Both the position numbers and the translations under genes were made by a program. Source: JAANXG01 sp963731035 (GTDB taxonomy: Bacteria; Pseudomonadota; Gammaproteobacteria; Arenicellales; JAANXG01). From it: a stretch of 64,000 nucleotides of DNA. The DNA lies in the NCBI GenBank assembly GCA_963731035.1, contig CAVSUY010000008.1, positions 6,064-70,063 of the forward strand, in the 5' to 3' direction. Below, one piece after another: positions 1-9,125 of this stretch (positions are counted from its first letter, which is position 1; every line of letters begins with the position of its first letter). The notes below the pieces were generated by a model. It was not told the DNA's origin and did no database searches. It worked only from the letters and a program-made list of their open reading frames with translations.

Positions 1-2651
1 GCGGGCACCAACGCCCCTACAGCCGTCCCAGTGAGCGAGTAGTAACGGCCACACAATTGCTTCAATAGGGCGATGTGATAACGAGAAGGGGGCTGGCCAG
101 GCTCAAATTCGAGCAGAAGCTCATTCAGTGATTCATCGAGATGGTCCTTTTCGAGGCGCTCGATATCCTGTTCGATCCGTTGGGCATCTCCGCGATCGAA
201 GATAGGCAGATTGAAGTCTCGAAGAACCGTCAGAACAGCGACGTAGAGCGCGCGGCCGGGGCGCGGCTCTCTTCCAACCCCCAGGAGGCGCTGAGTTGCC
301 AGAGCAAGAATCTGACGAAAGATGTCCTGCTCGACCTCGCGCGGTATGTCGCGGGCCAGGCGAGCAGCTTTTTGCCGCCCATCCGAGAACAATAGCACTT
401 TTCGCCCTCCGTTGGGTTTATCTCGGCTCTCTTCTCCCGCGGGAGGCTGCGCATCAAGTTGGGTTTTTACGAGATTCGCAAAGGGCGCTTCACCCTTCGT
501 AGAATGGTCCATGATGGTGGAGCGGCCACCTCGCATGGTCTCAACATTACAGCGCGGACAGCGACCAAACTTCAATCCCCGGGGATTCCAATCCAGTGCT
601 GGTGCTGGCATATAGACCTTTCGGAATCCCTGGACCGAACCAGGGTCGGCATAGACCAGCCGTCCGCTCTTTACATCCAGCCAAGCCTCCTGACATTCGT
701 CGGCCCGCTCACGGTGAGGGTCGCCATCAACGAGAAGTTCAACCTCAGTCATTGGCATCTGCTGTCCCTCGCGCAGGGCGCCGGATGGAACATGCCATAA
801 GAAGTCACCACGCGGGCTAGCGATATAGCCCCGAAGAAACGCGGTTCCGCACTCACGGTGTGTGAGTAGCTCGTACACGCGCGAGCCGCACTCGGGAGCG
901 CAACGCTCTCGCGAGTGAGTATGAAGTCGACCTAGGACACGGAACGGACCGTCTGCGCGCACCTCGCTACAGGACGGGTCCGCGCAAGCAAAGAGACCGG
1001 GCAATCCACGAAAAAACATGTGTAAGCGCGTGGGGAGAAGCACACGCTGGTCTGTTTTCCGGCGAGCGTACGTCGCAAGCGCCAGCAGTGCGGCCGTTGC
1101 GGCAGGCGCCTCGGAGGAACTGGGGAAGATGTGGCGCTCGACTTCATCCAAGGCCACGGCTGCACCAGAGACACACTGGACAAGCGATTCGAGTGGCCCC
1201 ACACCTGTCAGATTATGAAACAGGAAGTCCGCTAAGTCGGCTTCGGCATCAAGTGGTCGCCAATCCAACTTCAAGGCCAACTCAGCGACGGCTCGGCGAG
1301 CGTTGACTGGATCAACGGCATGCCTTTGGAAGGCGGCTAAGTCAAATCCCGCTAGGGCTCTTATCTGTTCGCCGGTGGCCGGGACTGGACGACTGCGACG
1401 CTCTCGCGTCCCGCTCACGACCGCCATAGATCGTGACGAGTCTTTGGCAAGGCCGGTTAGATCGCGACCGAACCGCTCAACAGCGCGACGAGCCTCGTCT
1501 CCCTCTCCTAGGCTGGCGCTGGTCAAAATGAATCGGATACGCTCTCTAGGAATCTCGAGACGCGAGAATAACCTACGCAGAAGAAGTGCGACTTCTGCGC
1601 CTCCCGCTCCTCGATACATATGAGCTTCATCAAGAACCATCACCAGTTCGTTATCGTCGCACGCGTGCAACCACTCTCTTGTTTGCTGGAAAATTGGTCG
1701 CTCGATGGGGCGCATCAGCATGTATTCGAGCATAGAGTAGTTGGTGATCAGCAGGTCAGGGCAACACGCCTGCGTCTCGTGTCGGGTCATTAACTCGCGA
1801 TCGCTGGGCTGCGTAAGCAGACGCTGGTTCCAATGCCGATAGCGCCGATCTCGCCCGGTAGTCGCGGGCCTGGTTTCAACAAGTTGATTTGCATAGAAGG
1901 CGAGCAAGTCCTTTTCTGGCCACTGTCCTATGGCCCGCAGTCGTTCCATCGTGGAAGGCTCTTTCAGAAGGGGCAGGTAGAAGCTCTCGAAGAGAGGCTC
2001 AATTCGTTCAGTATCACGTGCGCTCGTCCGAGGACCAGGATATGGCGTCCGACCAGTGTAACTGGCAAATCTGACCGGCCTCCCTCTGCGATCTGAAATC
2101 ACCTCAGACGCTTGTGGCGCTCCGAACAGCCTTCGAATGCGAGACAGTTGGTCGTTGACCAGTGCGTTCATTGGATAGAGCAAGATCGCACGACATCCCG
2201 GCGCGGCGGCCTTCGTCCCGCGCTCGGCAGCTTCAACGGCGAGCTGTCCCAAGATCGGCATGAGGAAGGCCTCCGTCTTCCCCGATCCCGTACCCGTGGC
2301 AACGATCAGATCAGCGTGGTCTGCGAAAAACCATTCTAGAGCCTCGGCCTGGTGGGCGTAGGGTCGAGGGTATAGTCCAAGTTTGAGCTCTGCCAAGCGC
2401 GAGAGGACTCGCTGTGCAACTCCGGGAATACGTAGTTCTCTGTACGGGCGGCCAAGCTCATAGACAGGGGTCGATTCCACGAACGGACGTTGAGCTACGG
2501 AACCATCCTCTTCCAGAAGGAGCCTGCGTTCCCTAATCAGGGCCTCATTGCGAATGTGGTACTGCGCTTCGACATACGACCGCAAGCTCTCCCCGAGCCG
2601 CCTCGAAGTCGCGTAGACACCATATTCATCGGTGCTCTTAGGGCGAGTCAT
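1..2651 (-). CDS. druE: Druantia type I helicase DruE, N-terminal part (runs off the left edge)
   Basis: About 884 codons are open without interruption from an ATG at 2651 to the window edge, so the C-terminus is missing. It is a large DEAD/DEAH-box helicase. Walker A is ATGTGSGKTEAF near residue 115, the Walker B/DEAH segment is MVLDEAHMYRGAGG near residue 330, and motif III is LTSASLG. The second RecA domain begins at VLLFSDGRQKAARLARDI near residue 770. Cysteine pairs (CADPSC, CAPEC, CPRC) between the RecA domains suggest zinc binding. The start overlaps the upstream gene by 14 bp. The helicase type and its place as last gene after a DUF4338 gene fit DruE of type I Druantia, which is usually close to 2000 residues. 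DrmA of DISARM was considered but the partner genes do not fit. Confidence 0.8.
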   Translation of the reverse strand, partial: MTRPKSTDEYGVYATSRRLGESLRSYVEAQYHIRNEALIRERRLLLEEDGSVAQRPFVESTPVYELGRPYRELRIPGVAQRVLSRLAELKLGLYPRPYAHQAEALEWFFADHADLIVATGTGSGKTEAFLMPILGQLAVEAAERGTKAAAPGCRAILLYPMNALVNDQLSRIRRLFGAPQASEVISDRRGRPVRFASYTGRTPYPGPRTSARDTERIEPLFESFYLPLLKEPSTMERLRAIGQWPEKDLLAFYANQLVETRPATTGRDRRYRHWNQRLLTQPSDRELMTRHETQACCPDLLITNYSMLEYMLMRPIERPIFQQTREWLHACDDNELVMVLDEAHMYRGAGGAEVALLLRRLFSRLEIPRERIRFILTSASLGEGDEARRAVERFGRDLTGLAKDSSRSMAVVSGTRERRSRPVPATGEQIRALAGFDLAAFQRHAVDPVNARRAVAELALKLDWRPLDAEADLADFLFHNLTGVGPLESLVQCVSGAAVALDEVERHIFPSSSEAPAATAALLALATYARRKTDQRVLLPTRLHMFFRGLPGLFACADPSCSEVRADGPFRVLGRLHTHSRERCAPECGSRVYELLTHRECGTAFLRGYIASPRGDFLWHVPSGALREGQQMPMTEVELLVDGDPHRERADECQEAWLDVKSGRLVYADPGSVQGFRKVYMPAPALDWNPRGLKFGRCPRCNVETMRGGRSTIMDHSTKGEAPFANLVKTQLDAQPPAGEESRDKPNGGRKVLLFSDGRQKAARLARDIPREVEQDIFRQILALATQRLLGVGREPRPGRALYVAVLTVLRDFNLPIFDRGDAQRIEQDIERLEKDHLDESLNELLLEFEPGQPPSRYHIALLKQLCGRYYSLTGTAVGALVP

Positions 2652-3729
2652 CGCCACCTCGTGAACTAGATTGTAGGACTATCGACAGACGAGCAAGGAC
2701 ATCCACGAGCAAGGGACGCAGCGCGTTGTGAAACTGGAACACCTTCGAGTGCGGAGCTTCGCTCGAGAGCCAGCCCAATGACATAAGCCGTGCTTCCGGT
2801 TTAGGTAGATCGTAACGAAGTTGCAAAGAACAGAGTTCAGTATCTTCGGTGAGAACAGCCGATCGTCGCGTGTCGAGCATCTGATCGAAGCCGAAGCGTA
2901 AACGGCCTGTTAGTTTATAGTCGATCTGCACGCTGCGCCGAAGAACAAGGGCCCCGTCGCGATACCCAAAGTCCCCGAGATAGTACGGTCGATCGAATGC
3001 TCGCGTGTATTGCGCTAATGGCCGGCATAGACGTGGCCTTGTCATCGGGCGGCTCACTTGCGCCGCCGCTATCCATCGGCCAACCCTGCTTTCCGCCTGG
3101 TAAACATCGGGTGCATATATCTCCAATGAATCTACGCTCAACTCCTGTGGCGTCGAAAAGCGCCTCTGGTGTTCGGCAATGACCTTGTCGGTCCAGGTTT
3201 GCAATGGCTCGGCCGGACCAAGCCAACAGTCGACCGATTGCAGAACGTCTGTGACCGCTCGAATGTGAAAATTCGGAGCCACGATGAAACGTGCAACACC
3301 CGTACAAAACACCTTAGCCGCGAAGATCGATGCAACGACACTTCTCGGAGCGCAGCCGAGTACGAGGACTGCCTCCCCGGAACTCATGGATACGAGTCTG
3401 AGTGGTGCCGCGAGCCAATAACCGCCACCGAGATCAGCGATATCGCCAGCGATAGCCGAATCATGGAGGGTATTGAGATAGGGATCGTCCTCGACGGTCT
3501 CATGGTTCATCCGTCGACAGTCACCAAAAAGAGGGACCAGGCTTCTTCTGACGTTCGCAAGAATTCGCGTCGAATGCAAGGGCGACCCGCGTGCGCTATA
3601 GATCGCAGTCCTTACATGCTCTGCTGTCAAAGCACGCTGAAGGCCACTTGCAGTGTTCGGACACCGCAAGGACGCCGCCAAGGTTCTCCGAGCATGGTAC
3701 GGTGATCGCTCTCGCAATTGGAGAGTCAT
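2638..3729 (-). CDS. druD: Druantia type I protein DruD (by synteny)
   Basis: A 363-residue protein with no enzymatic motif that I recognise. The middle is hydrophobic and glycine-rich (DLGGGYWLAAPLRLV near residue 100), and the C-terminal half has repeated aromatic and arginine residues around RPYYLGDFGYRDG. Its start overlaps the end of the upstream gene by 4 bp and its end overlaps the helicase start by 14 bp, so translation is probably coupled. The name rests on position, fourth of five genes in the druA-B-C-D-E order, and on approximate length. Function inside the complex is unknown. Start choice: the first methionine gives the 4-bp overlap. Confidence 0.65.
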   Translation of the reverse strand: MTLQLRERSPYHARRTLAASLRCPNTASGLQRALTAEHVRTAIYSARGSPLHSTRILANVRRSLVPLFGDCRRMNHETVEDDPYLNTLHDSAIAGDIADLGGGYWLAAPLRLVSMSSGEAVLVLGCAPRSVVASIFAAKVFCTGVARFIVAPNFHIRAVTDVLQSVDCWLGPAEPLQTWTDKVIAEHQRRFSTPQELSVDSLEIYAPDVYQAESRVGRWIAAAQVSRPMTRPRLCRPLAQYTRAFDRPYYLGDFGYRDGALVLRRSVQIDYKLTGRLRFGFDQMLDTRRSAVLTEDTELCSLQLRYDLPKPEARLMSLGWLSSEAPHSKVFQFHNALRPLLVDVLARLSIVLQSSSRGGDDSP

Positions 3730-5660
3730 ATAGCCCCTTTTTCCGTTCGCAACGCCGGACTGTTCAACAGGCTGACTATGCGGGCGTCCGCAACGGCGGC
3801 ATCACACTTACCACCGTCCAACTCGGAATCGACATCATCGCCGGCCAATCCATTCGCCATTGCCAATGGCAGGAGCCAGCCGTAGGCCAGCGATTGCATG
3901 GCCGACGGCGATTCAGGTTGCAATGTTGCATCAAGACCAATGTAGGCAGCGACTATTGTCGTCTCGATCCGTGGGTTTCTGTGGTGCGAGAAGTGGCGAA
4001 CTAAGCGCGTTACTTCCTCCGTATCTGCAGAATGGCTGACGAGTTTCGCTCGCACTGAGCGAAACACCTCAAGCATCATAGCTCCTGGCTGGATGGAATC
4101 GGTGGACGTACGACGGAGCCTCCAATCGAGGCAATCAATATCAAAGATGGGGCCAAGCTCGGCATACCGCAGATCGGGAACGAGTGAGGCGAGACCGTCC
4201 TCAACACCCGCGAATACCAACCAGGACCCACCGAAACACGAGCCTAGAGCCGGGCTCGCAACCAAATCGCTGAGTACGTCAGCCAACACATCTAGGGCCG
4301 AACGGTTAACTCCCTCAAGCGCGACAGCGCGCACACGCTCTACGTGCCCCCTCTCTAGGGACTGGAGTTCTTCGCGTAGCGGCTCGCCCTCCATCAAGCC
4401 CACCGGGATCGGGACGCGGAATGCGTTCGCTCCCGCGAAGACCGTCGCGCACAATCGAACAAGGTCAGTACTCAAAGCACCTTTGAAGAAGACAACCTGT
4501 CTCAAGGCGACCGCTGCACAAACTTCCTGGGATAACGTGCGCGCAGAAAACTTCTTGAGACCAACTTGCTCAAGCGCTGCGGCAAGATGCGTTGAGGCAT
4601 CGTCGAATGATTCGATCGTGCTTACCGGCGCCGCGGACGATGTAGTGAGAGCACGGACCCTGATCGTGGCATTTTCTTCTGATCCAGTTGTGGTCGACCC
4701 TGAAGGAGCCGTCGATGTTCTCTCCTCGACGGTCTTCTCCAGGTGATCAAGCCTAGATTCCAGAGCGCCAGTTGAAGAAGATACTCGTTCTAGATGGCTA
4801 AGCATTTCACTGAACTGTTCCACATCATCAATGAGCTTAGCGATGCGCGCGCTAGTGTTCTGTGAGAAGGTCTCTATTTCGTGCCTTAGCTCTCCCACAC
4901 TGTCTTCGGTCGTGGCCTTCGCCCGCGCATGTGCGTCTGTTAGTTCCCGCAATTCAGTAGCGAGATCGCTAATCGAGCGACAAATGGGATCAAGTTCATC
5001 ACCGATCTTGCCGACCGTTGCAGAGGTTGTTTCCACCTTCGTAGCGATGCCTGCCAGGCGAGTCTCCAGGGATTTGACTTCTTCCTCGTCGCGGCGAAGT
5101 CGTTCCGGCAGTTCAGCGACCGCGGTATCGCGCTCGACCTCCGCGGCAGATTTGGCCGATTCAATAAGCTTTCGAATCTCTGGTGTTTCATCTAAAGGGC
5201 TGAATAGCAACAAGCGCTCAATGCCTTCCCGCGAGCACTTGTTGTCAAAAGAGCGGACCTTGAGAACAGAAAACAAGTTGAGAACGGCTTCAGTGAAGTC
5301 GGAATTGTCCTGCTCAGCCGATCTAAAGGAGTCATTGATCGCATCGAGAAGCGCCGCAGTTTCGGCAGGTTCGCCCAGCTTATCTAAGGCCCAAGCTCGC
5401 CAAAATGCGCAGAACGCTCGGTCAGCACGCGCTCGATTGAGGGGGCCTAGATTTCGGTTGCTGAGAAGATCTTGGGCCAGCTTCCGCTTGCGTTGTCGCA
5501 AGCCTGATTCGCTGCTCTTTCGGAAACCGGGAATTGTTGGAAGAATATTGGCTACCTCCCGAGCTCCTTTCGGAGAAATCTCATCAAGAAAAGCGAGAAA
5601 CTCGGTCTCCCCAACAGCCGCAATACGCTTAATCGCAGCGGCAGACGGACGCAGGCTCAT
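3726..5660 (-). CDS. druC: Druantia type I protein DruC, coiled-coil (by synteny)
   Basis: A 644-residue, acidic protein. Residues ~160-320 are a long heptad-like region rich in Glu, Leu, Ala and Thr (for example EEEVKSLETRLAGIATKVE), which predicts an extended coiled coil. A Ser/Thr/Gly-rich hinge follows near residue 325, then a globular C-terminal domain. No Walker or nuclease motif is visible. It overlaps both neighbours by 4 bp (ATGA type), so it is translationally coupled in the defence operon. Third-gene position and size support DruC. The coiled coil suggests a structural or oligomerising role, which is inference. Confidence 0.65.
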   Translation of the reverse strand: MSLRPSAAAIKRIAAVGETEFLAFLDEISPKGAREVANILPTIPGFRKSSESGLRQRKRKLAQDLLSNRNLGPLNRARADRAFCAFWRAWALDKLGEPAETAALLDAINDSFRSAEQDNSDFTEAVLNLFSVLKVRSFDNKCSREGIERLLLFSPLDETPEIRKLIESAKSAAEVERDTAVAELPERLRRDEEEVKSLETRLAGIATKVETTSATVGKIGDELDPICRSISDLATELRELTDAHARAKATTEDSVGELRHEIETFSQNTSARIAKLIDDVEQFSEMLSHLERVSSSTGALESRLDHLEKTVEERTSTAPSGSTTTGSEENATIRVRALTTSSAAPVSTIESFDDASTHLAAALEQVGLKKFSARTLSQEVCAAVALRQVVFFKGALSTDLVRLCATVFAGANAFRVPIPVGLMEGEPLREELQSLERGHVERVRAVALEGVNRSALDVLADVLSDLVASPALGSCFGGSWLVFAGVEDGLASLVPDLRYAELGPIFDIDCLDWRLRRTSTDSIQPGAMMLEVFRSVRAKLVSHSADTEEVTRLVRHFSHHRNPRIETTIVAAYIGLDATLQPESPSAMQSLAYGWLLPLAMANGLAGDDVDSELDGGKCDAAVADARIVSLLNSPALRTEKGAI

Positions 5661-7306
5661 GGAACCTTCTCCATCGTCGATCTGATTTCAGTAGCAATAC
5701 CGCGCCAGTGAGAAACGAGCGCGCCCTTGACCTTCAAAGAGAAGAAATGGTCTGAGAGTTCAGGATCGCTAAGCCTGTCTACCGGTGTTCCTTCCGTCGT
5801 TTGCCAAGCCCCAACGACTTTACAGAACCAAACGACGTGTCGCCGGGTCCTTCTCGGAAGAGAGGCAGCGGCGGGCCGAGACCCCTGAACGCCGGATACG
5901 TAACTGCCGAACGGCCCCGCGTCAAGAACGACCGTCATGCTGGGATCGCGCAGAGCTGCGTTGATCGCCGAGACGATACTGGACGGAAGCGACCCGTCGG
6001 TGAGCATAGGTGCCAGTTCAAGGCTCTCTTCAGTGAACTCAGCCTCCCGGTGCCACCTAAACATGGCTCTGACGCGTCGAGGAAGGAAGAGTCCGATAAG
6101 TTCGCGTTCACCGGTTCGTACACTATCCAGAAGCTCTCGACCTTTCGCCTCATGGAGTGCCGCGCGTGAGCCGTCCTGAGAAGCCGACTTGAACTCCAAG
6201 TCGACCACTGCAACTGGACATGCATCCAGAGGCCGCCTAATCAGGATCGGTAAATCATGCAGGTCCCACCGAAAGTGGAGAAGGGAAGGCTCAGCTCGGG
6301 CCTGCGTCGCGACCTCCAGAAGGTGCCAGCGTCGGCCACTAAGAATCAACGTAGAGTCCTCGCCCCCGACATGGACCGCGACCGTACTGTCTTCATCTGA
6401 GTCACCCGGATGGAACGCTAGGCAGGTCCACTGATTAGCTTCTAGCTGAACGCGGCCATCTAGGTCAAGTTCATATGGAACCGGATTAACGATACACCAT
6501 CGGCGCCTTTCGGGGAGGACCACGAGGTCCGCAACATCTCGGAACCACGCGAGCGATGTGTCGTTACCTTCGCTGGGAAGCGAGACCAATGCGCAGCGCC
6601 ACTCGCGATGTGCCGCGAGCAGATGCGGCGAAAGCCAGTCTGGCAGGATCGGGCCGGCGCGGTCTCGCCATACAAAGTAATAACTCTCCCCCCACGAGAG
6701 CGATTCAGTGCGCGGCTTGTACTTTTCAGACGTAGCGGTGAATGCGGTGACTTTGTCTCGTCTCAAGCCCGGAACACGACGTTGAATGACTGCGGCGTAT
6801 GGCCGATGAACTTCGTAGCTTATCCACGAGGCTGCGAAGTCAGGAGCGTCAAGATCCACTGGATAAGTCCTAGGGCCAAGGGCAAGAGTTGAGAGGCTGA
6901 CGTTTCGGTAGATCCCTCCTCCGCAGTTAAACGATATTTGGCCGTGGGGGTTTGGCGACTTCGGCAAAGTGATGCAGAGTTCCCACCGTCGAGGGGAGCG
7001 CTGGCGGGTGACCCCTCCCGGCTCAAGAGCCAACTGCAAGCGCGCTGGAAGGATGTTTTCGACAGGTCGGACCGGGCTAGTCGGGTGCGTTGGCACAACG
7101 CTCCAGTTTCGAATATCATCGGTCGCAACAAAGAGCTCGCACTCCGGCGTGCCGACGCCGGGGCGGTGGGCGAAGTGCGCGATTCGAACATTACCGTGGC
7201 GCAAGAAGACAGGCTTACCGCAGGCGGGACAGGAATATCTTCCGTATCGTGATGCTTGCGCTGCTGAAGTGAGCAGCCCAGTGAGTGCATTTCTCGCGCG
7301 CTCCAT
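5657..7306 (-). CDS. druB: Druantia type I protein DruB with CoiA-like zinc finger N-terminus
   Basis: A 549-residue protein. Residues ~20-60 carry CPACGKPVFLRHG, then HFAHRPG and a further CELF, a C-x2-C...H...H...C arrangement like the N-terminal zinc domain of CoiA-type nuclease proteins. The remainder is basic and has no motif that I can assign; a CoiA-like nuclease core is not obvious. It starts 17 bp after druA ends and overlaps druC by 4 bp. The DruB name is by order in the type I operon. DNA contact through the zinc finger is plausible but inferred. Confidence 0.65.
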   Translation of the reverse strand: MERARNALTGLLTSAAQASRYGRYSCPACGKPVFLRHGNVRIAHFAHRPGVGTPECELFVATDDIRNWSVVPTHPTSPVRPVENILPARLQLALEPGGVTRQRSPRRWELCITLPKSPNPHGQISFNCGGGIYRNVSLSTLALGPRTYPVDLDAPDFAASWISYEVHRPYAAVIQRRVPGLRRDKVTAFTATSEKYKPRTESLSWGESYYFVWRDRAGPILPDWLSPHLLAAHREWRCALVSLPSEGNDTSLAWFRDVADLVVLPERRRWCIVNPVPYELDLDGRVQLEANQWTCLAFHPGDSDEDSTVAVHVGGEDSTLILSGRRWHLLEVATQARAEPSLLHFRWDLHDLPILIRRPLDACPVAVVDLEFKSASQDGSRAALHEAKGRELLDSVRTGERELIGLFLPRRVRAMFRWHREAEFTEESLELAPMLTDGSLPSSIVSAINAALRDPSMTVVLDAGPFGSYVSGVQGSRPAAASLPRRTRRHVVWFCKVVGAWQTTEGTPVDRLSDPELSDHFFSLKVKGALVSHWRGIATEIRSTMEKVP

Positions 7307-7323
7307 TCTTGCTCCCCAACAAG

Positions 7324-8565
7324 CTAACTCAAGGTTCGCGGGCGCCTCGCTCCGGTCCGCAAGGAACGTGTCTTACTTGCCTCCCCGTCTCGCGGGGCGG
7401 CGCGACCTCGGATAAGTTCAGGGATATCCGCACGACGACAATCGAGGAACCGAGTATCCCTGTCACCGCGAGGCGCGATCCAACGGTCCAGAGCAAGCGC
7501 AGATACTTGCTCAACCGTCTTCAACGAAGAAACGCTCGGTCGGCCAATGCCTGTCTTTAGGATATTTATCCCATTTGATGCCAGTGTGGCAAGAAACACC
7601 TCTCGTCGAATACCGTGCCGAAGAACCGATTCGTTGATCCCTAAGTCACCGAGGGCCGCTCGAATAGTACGCAGGCGCCAATTCGGACCTTCGCCATATG
7701 TATGTCGATCGGCGTACCGATGACCTCGCAGACGTAGATACTCACGCATCTCTTCAAATAGACGGTCCGTAATGTGGAAATGGCCCCAGCCAACCGTGTA
7801 GCCAACCCGGCTAAAGTACTGTATGCCATCCAGTTTCAGACGGTTGTAGACTGATGACTTTCCCATTGAAGAGGTCGTGGTTACGGCCAGCAAACGAGCG
7901 TTCTTCGCGCTTCCGGAAATAACGCCCACGGAGTTTCCGTAAGCACGCCGGAAATCCTCGTATACCTCCCGAGATCGCACCAGGCACGCGATGGCTTTGC
8001 CTACAAGCAATTTGTTGTACGGGGGAACCGCGCCTAATACATAGGCGTCAAGCAGGTTCACAAGGCGTTCGGCACGCTCTTGGGCCGTCCAGCCGATAAG
8101 GTGGTCTCGCACCGAGAGATTAAATACGGGATCACCCAGAGCGATGATGCCCGCCAACCGCTCGTGACCCTCATCCCAAACAAGATACCGAAGGCGTCGT
8201 CCGAAGCCTCGCGAAACGGGAACAGACCAAGTCAAAGATGCCAAGCGAAACAGATCCGATTCCCATGTATCGCCGACAACTCGTCGTAAGGTTAGGCGAA
8301 TACGAGCGGGTTCGATTTCCCGTCCGTCCGCAAAATGAGGCAGAAGACGATCCAGAACGCGGGCGAGAAAGGCCTTTTCGGCCTTGAGCCTCTCTGCTCG
8401 TTGCCCACTGTGAAGGCGACGAACGACCTCCTTTCCGACTCCCGGCAGAACGAGAGTACCGTCCGAGGCACGCTCGAAACCAAGGGCAGTGAAGTGCCTT
8501 CGTATGGCACGCTTCAGTTTTGCCTCCGGGCTAAAGGCTCGGACGACGCTTTTTTTGTCCTTCAA
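7324..8565 (-). CDS. druA: Druantia type I signature protein DruA (DUF4338 family)
   Basis: A 413-residue protein whose central region shows the DUF4338 pattern. RYLVWDEGHERLAGIIALG is followed by a RDHLIGWTAQER segment, then LLDAYVLGAVPPYNKLLVGK, and MGKSSVYNRL near residue 255. DUF4338 (DruA) is the signature gene of type I Druantia (Doron and colleagues, 2018), which cells carry against phages; its biochemical activity is not settled. The only in-frame start giving full length is a TTG at 8565, with GGGGG upstream rather than a good Shine-Dalgarno. It is first in an operon with four closely packed genes. The operon appears less GC-rich than the backbone, in keeping with horizontal transfer. 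Confidence 0.8.
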   Translation of the reverse strand: MKDKKSVVRAFSPEAKLKRAIRRHFTALGFERASDGTLVLPGVGKEVVRRLHSGQRAERLKAEKAFLARVLDRLLPHFADGREIEPARIRLTLRRVVGDTWESDLFRLASLTWSVPVSRGFGRRLRYLVWDEGHERLAGIIALGDPVFNLSVRDHLIGWTAQERAERLVNLLDAYVLGAVPPYNKLLVGKAIACLVRSREVYEDFRRAYGNSVGVISGSAKNARLLAVTTTSSMGKSSVYNRLKLDGIQYFSRVGYTVGWGHFHITDRLFEEMREYLRLRGHRYADRHTYGEGPNWRLRTIRAALGDLGINESVLRHGIRREVFLATLASNGINILKTGIGRPSVSSLKTVEQVSALALDRWIAPRGDRDTRFLDCRRADIPELIRGRAAPRDGEASKTRSLRTGARRPRTLS

Positions 8566-8758
8566 GATAGACCCCCGCTCCGTATCTGACTGTTAGGATA
8601 GTGGAAAGCGCCGAACTCCGGCAAGGTTTTCCGGGCAGCTGCTCGCTTCCTCTTGTCCGCGGACTAGAGCGAAGCCTTAACTGGGAGGGCGACCTACCTG
8701 CCTGGCTCAAGTCCGACGTCGAGCCACTAGCGAGGGCTGGCCAGTTTATGCTTCCGCC
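8566..8758. other. Druantia upstream region without a gene
   Basis: This stretch between the defence operon start and a transposase remnant should hold the Druantia promoter. I see no convincing -35/-10 pair. A GTTAGGA at 8591-8597 resembles an integron core site only weakly (last base is not a pyrimidine), so I did not call it attC. Confidence 0.3.
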
Positions 8759-8860
8759 CTAATGGAGACACTTTTGGTTGTAATGCGCCAGGAACGTATC
8801 CAGGTCCTTCTGCATTCCCTGAAGCGACTCGTAGCTCTCGACTCGATCCTGCGTCGAGCG
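8722..8860 (-). pseudogene. Remnant of an integrase-core transposase C-terminus (IS3/IS481-like)
   Basis: Reading the minus strand gives VESYESLQGMQKDLDTFLAH then YNQKCLH and a TAG at 8759-8761. With the stop read as CAG and one base added, the sequence continues as QG-RKHKLASP. This pattern (short acidic helix, HYN, LHQG) is typical of the extreme C-terminus of DDE integrase-core transposases. Only ~45 residues remain, with a premature stop and a frameshift, so it is a dead fragment. It lies between the integron array and the Druantia operon and marks past insertion activity. Family assignment is tentative. Confidence 0.4.
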
Positions 8861-9016
8861 CTTCCGACGCGCTACTCCCTATCAGTCGTCACATCGTTCT
8901 CCTGTCAGATTATATCAGCGTCGTGCGAACCCCTTCTAGAATCCGACCAGGGCCGGTATGGCCACCCCCACTTCGACCGGCCCAGTGCCAGGTGAAGACC
9001 ATCACTGTTCACTCGG

Positions 9017-9115
9017 TTCGAACGATAGCGATGAACCGCGCTTGAGGGCGACCGACCGGAGCGGTAGCAACGGGAGCGAGCGGTCAAGCGTCGGACTCCG
9101 TCGGTCTGGTTAGGC
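9017..9115 (-). other. Integron attC recombination site 1 (end of array)
   Basis: A 99-bp imperfect palindrome. On the minus strand it begins with the inverse core GCCTAAC (9115-9109, RYYYAAC) and ends with GTTCGAA, a degraded form of GTTRRRY. The inner arms CGACGCTTGACCGCTCGCTC and its complement are shared with three further copies at 9834, 10271 and 10581. It follows the stop of the adjoining gene by 10 bp, the normal position of attC after a cassette gene. It is the most distal site in the array. Confidence 0.8.
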
Positions 9116-9125
9116 ATCGCCGCTA

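Noticed and set aside
1..2651. Helicase as DISARM DrmA or a Dpd-type helicase
   Set aside because: The four upstream genes include a DUF4338 protein and no methylase, PLD or DpdA-like gene, so Druantia type I fits better.
8588..8600. A fifth attC-like core (GTTAGGA)
   Set aside because: The consensus is broken and no arms similar to the other four sites surround it.
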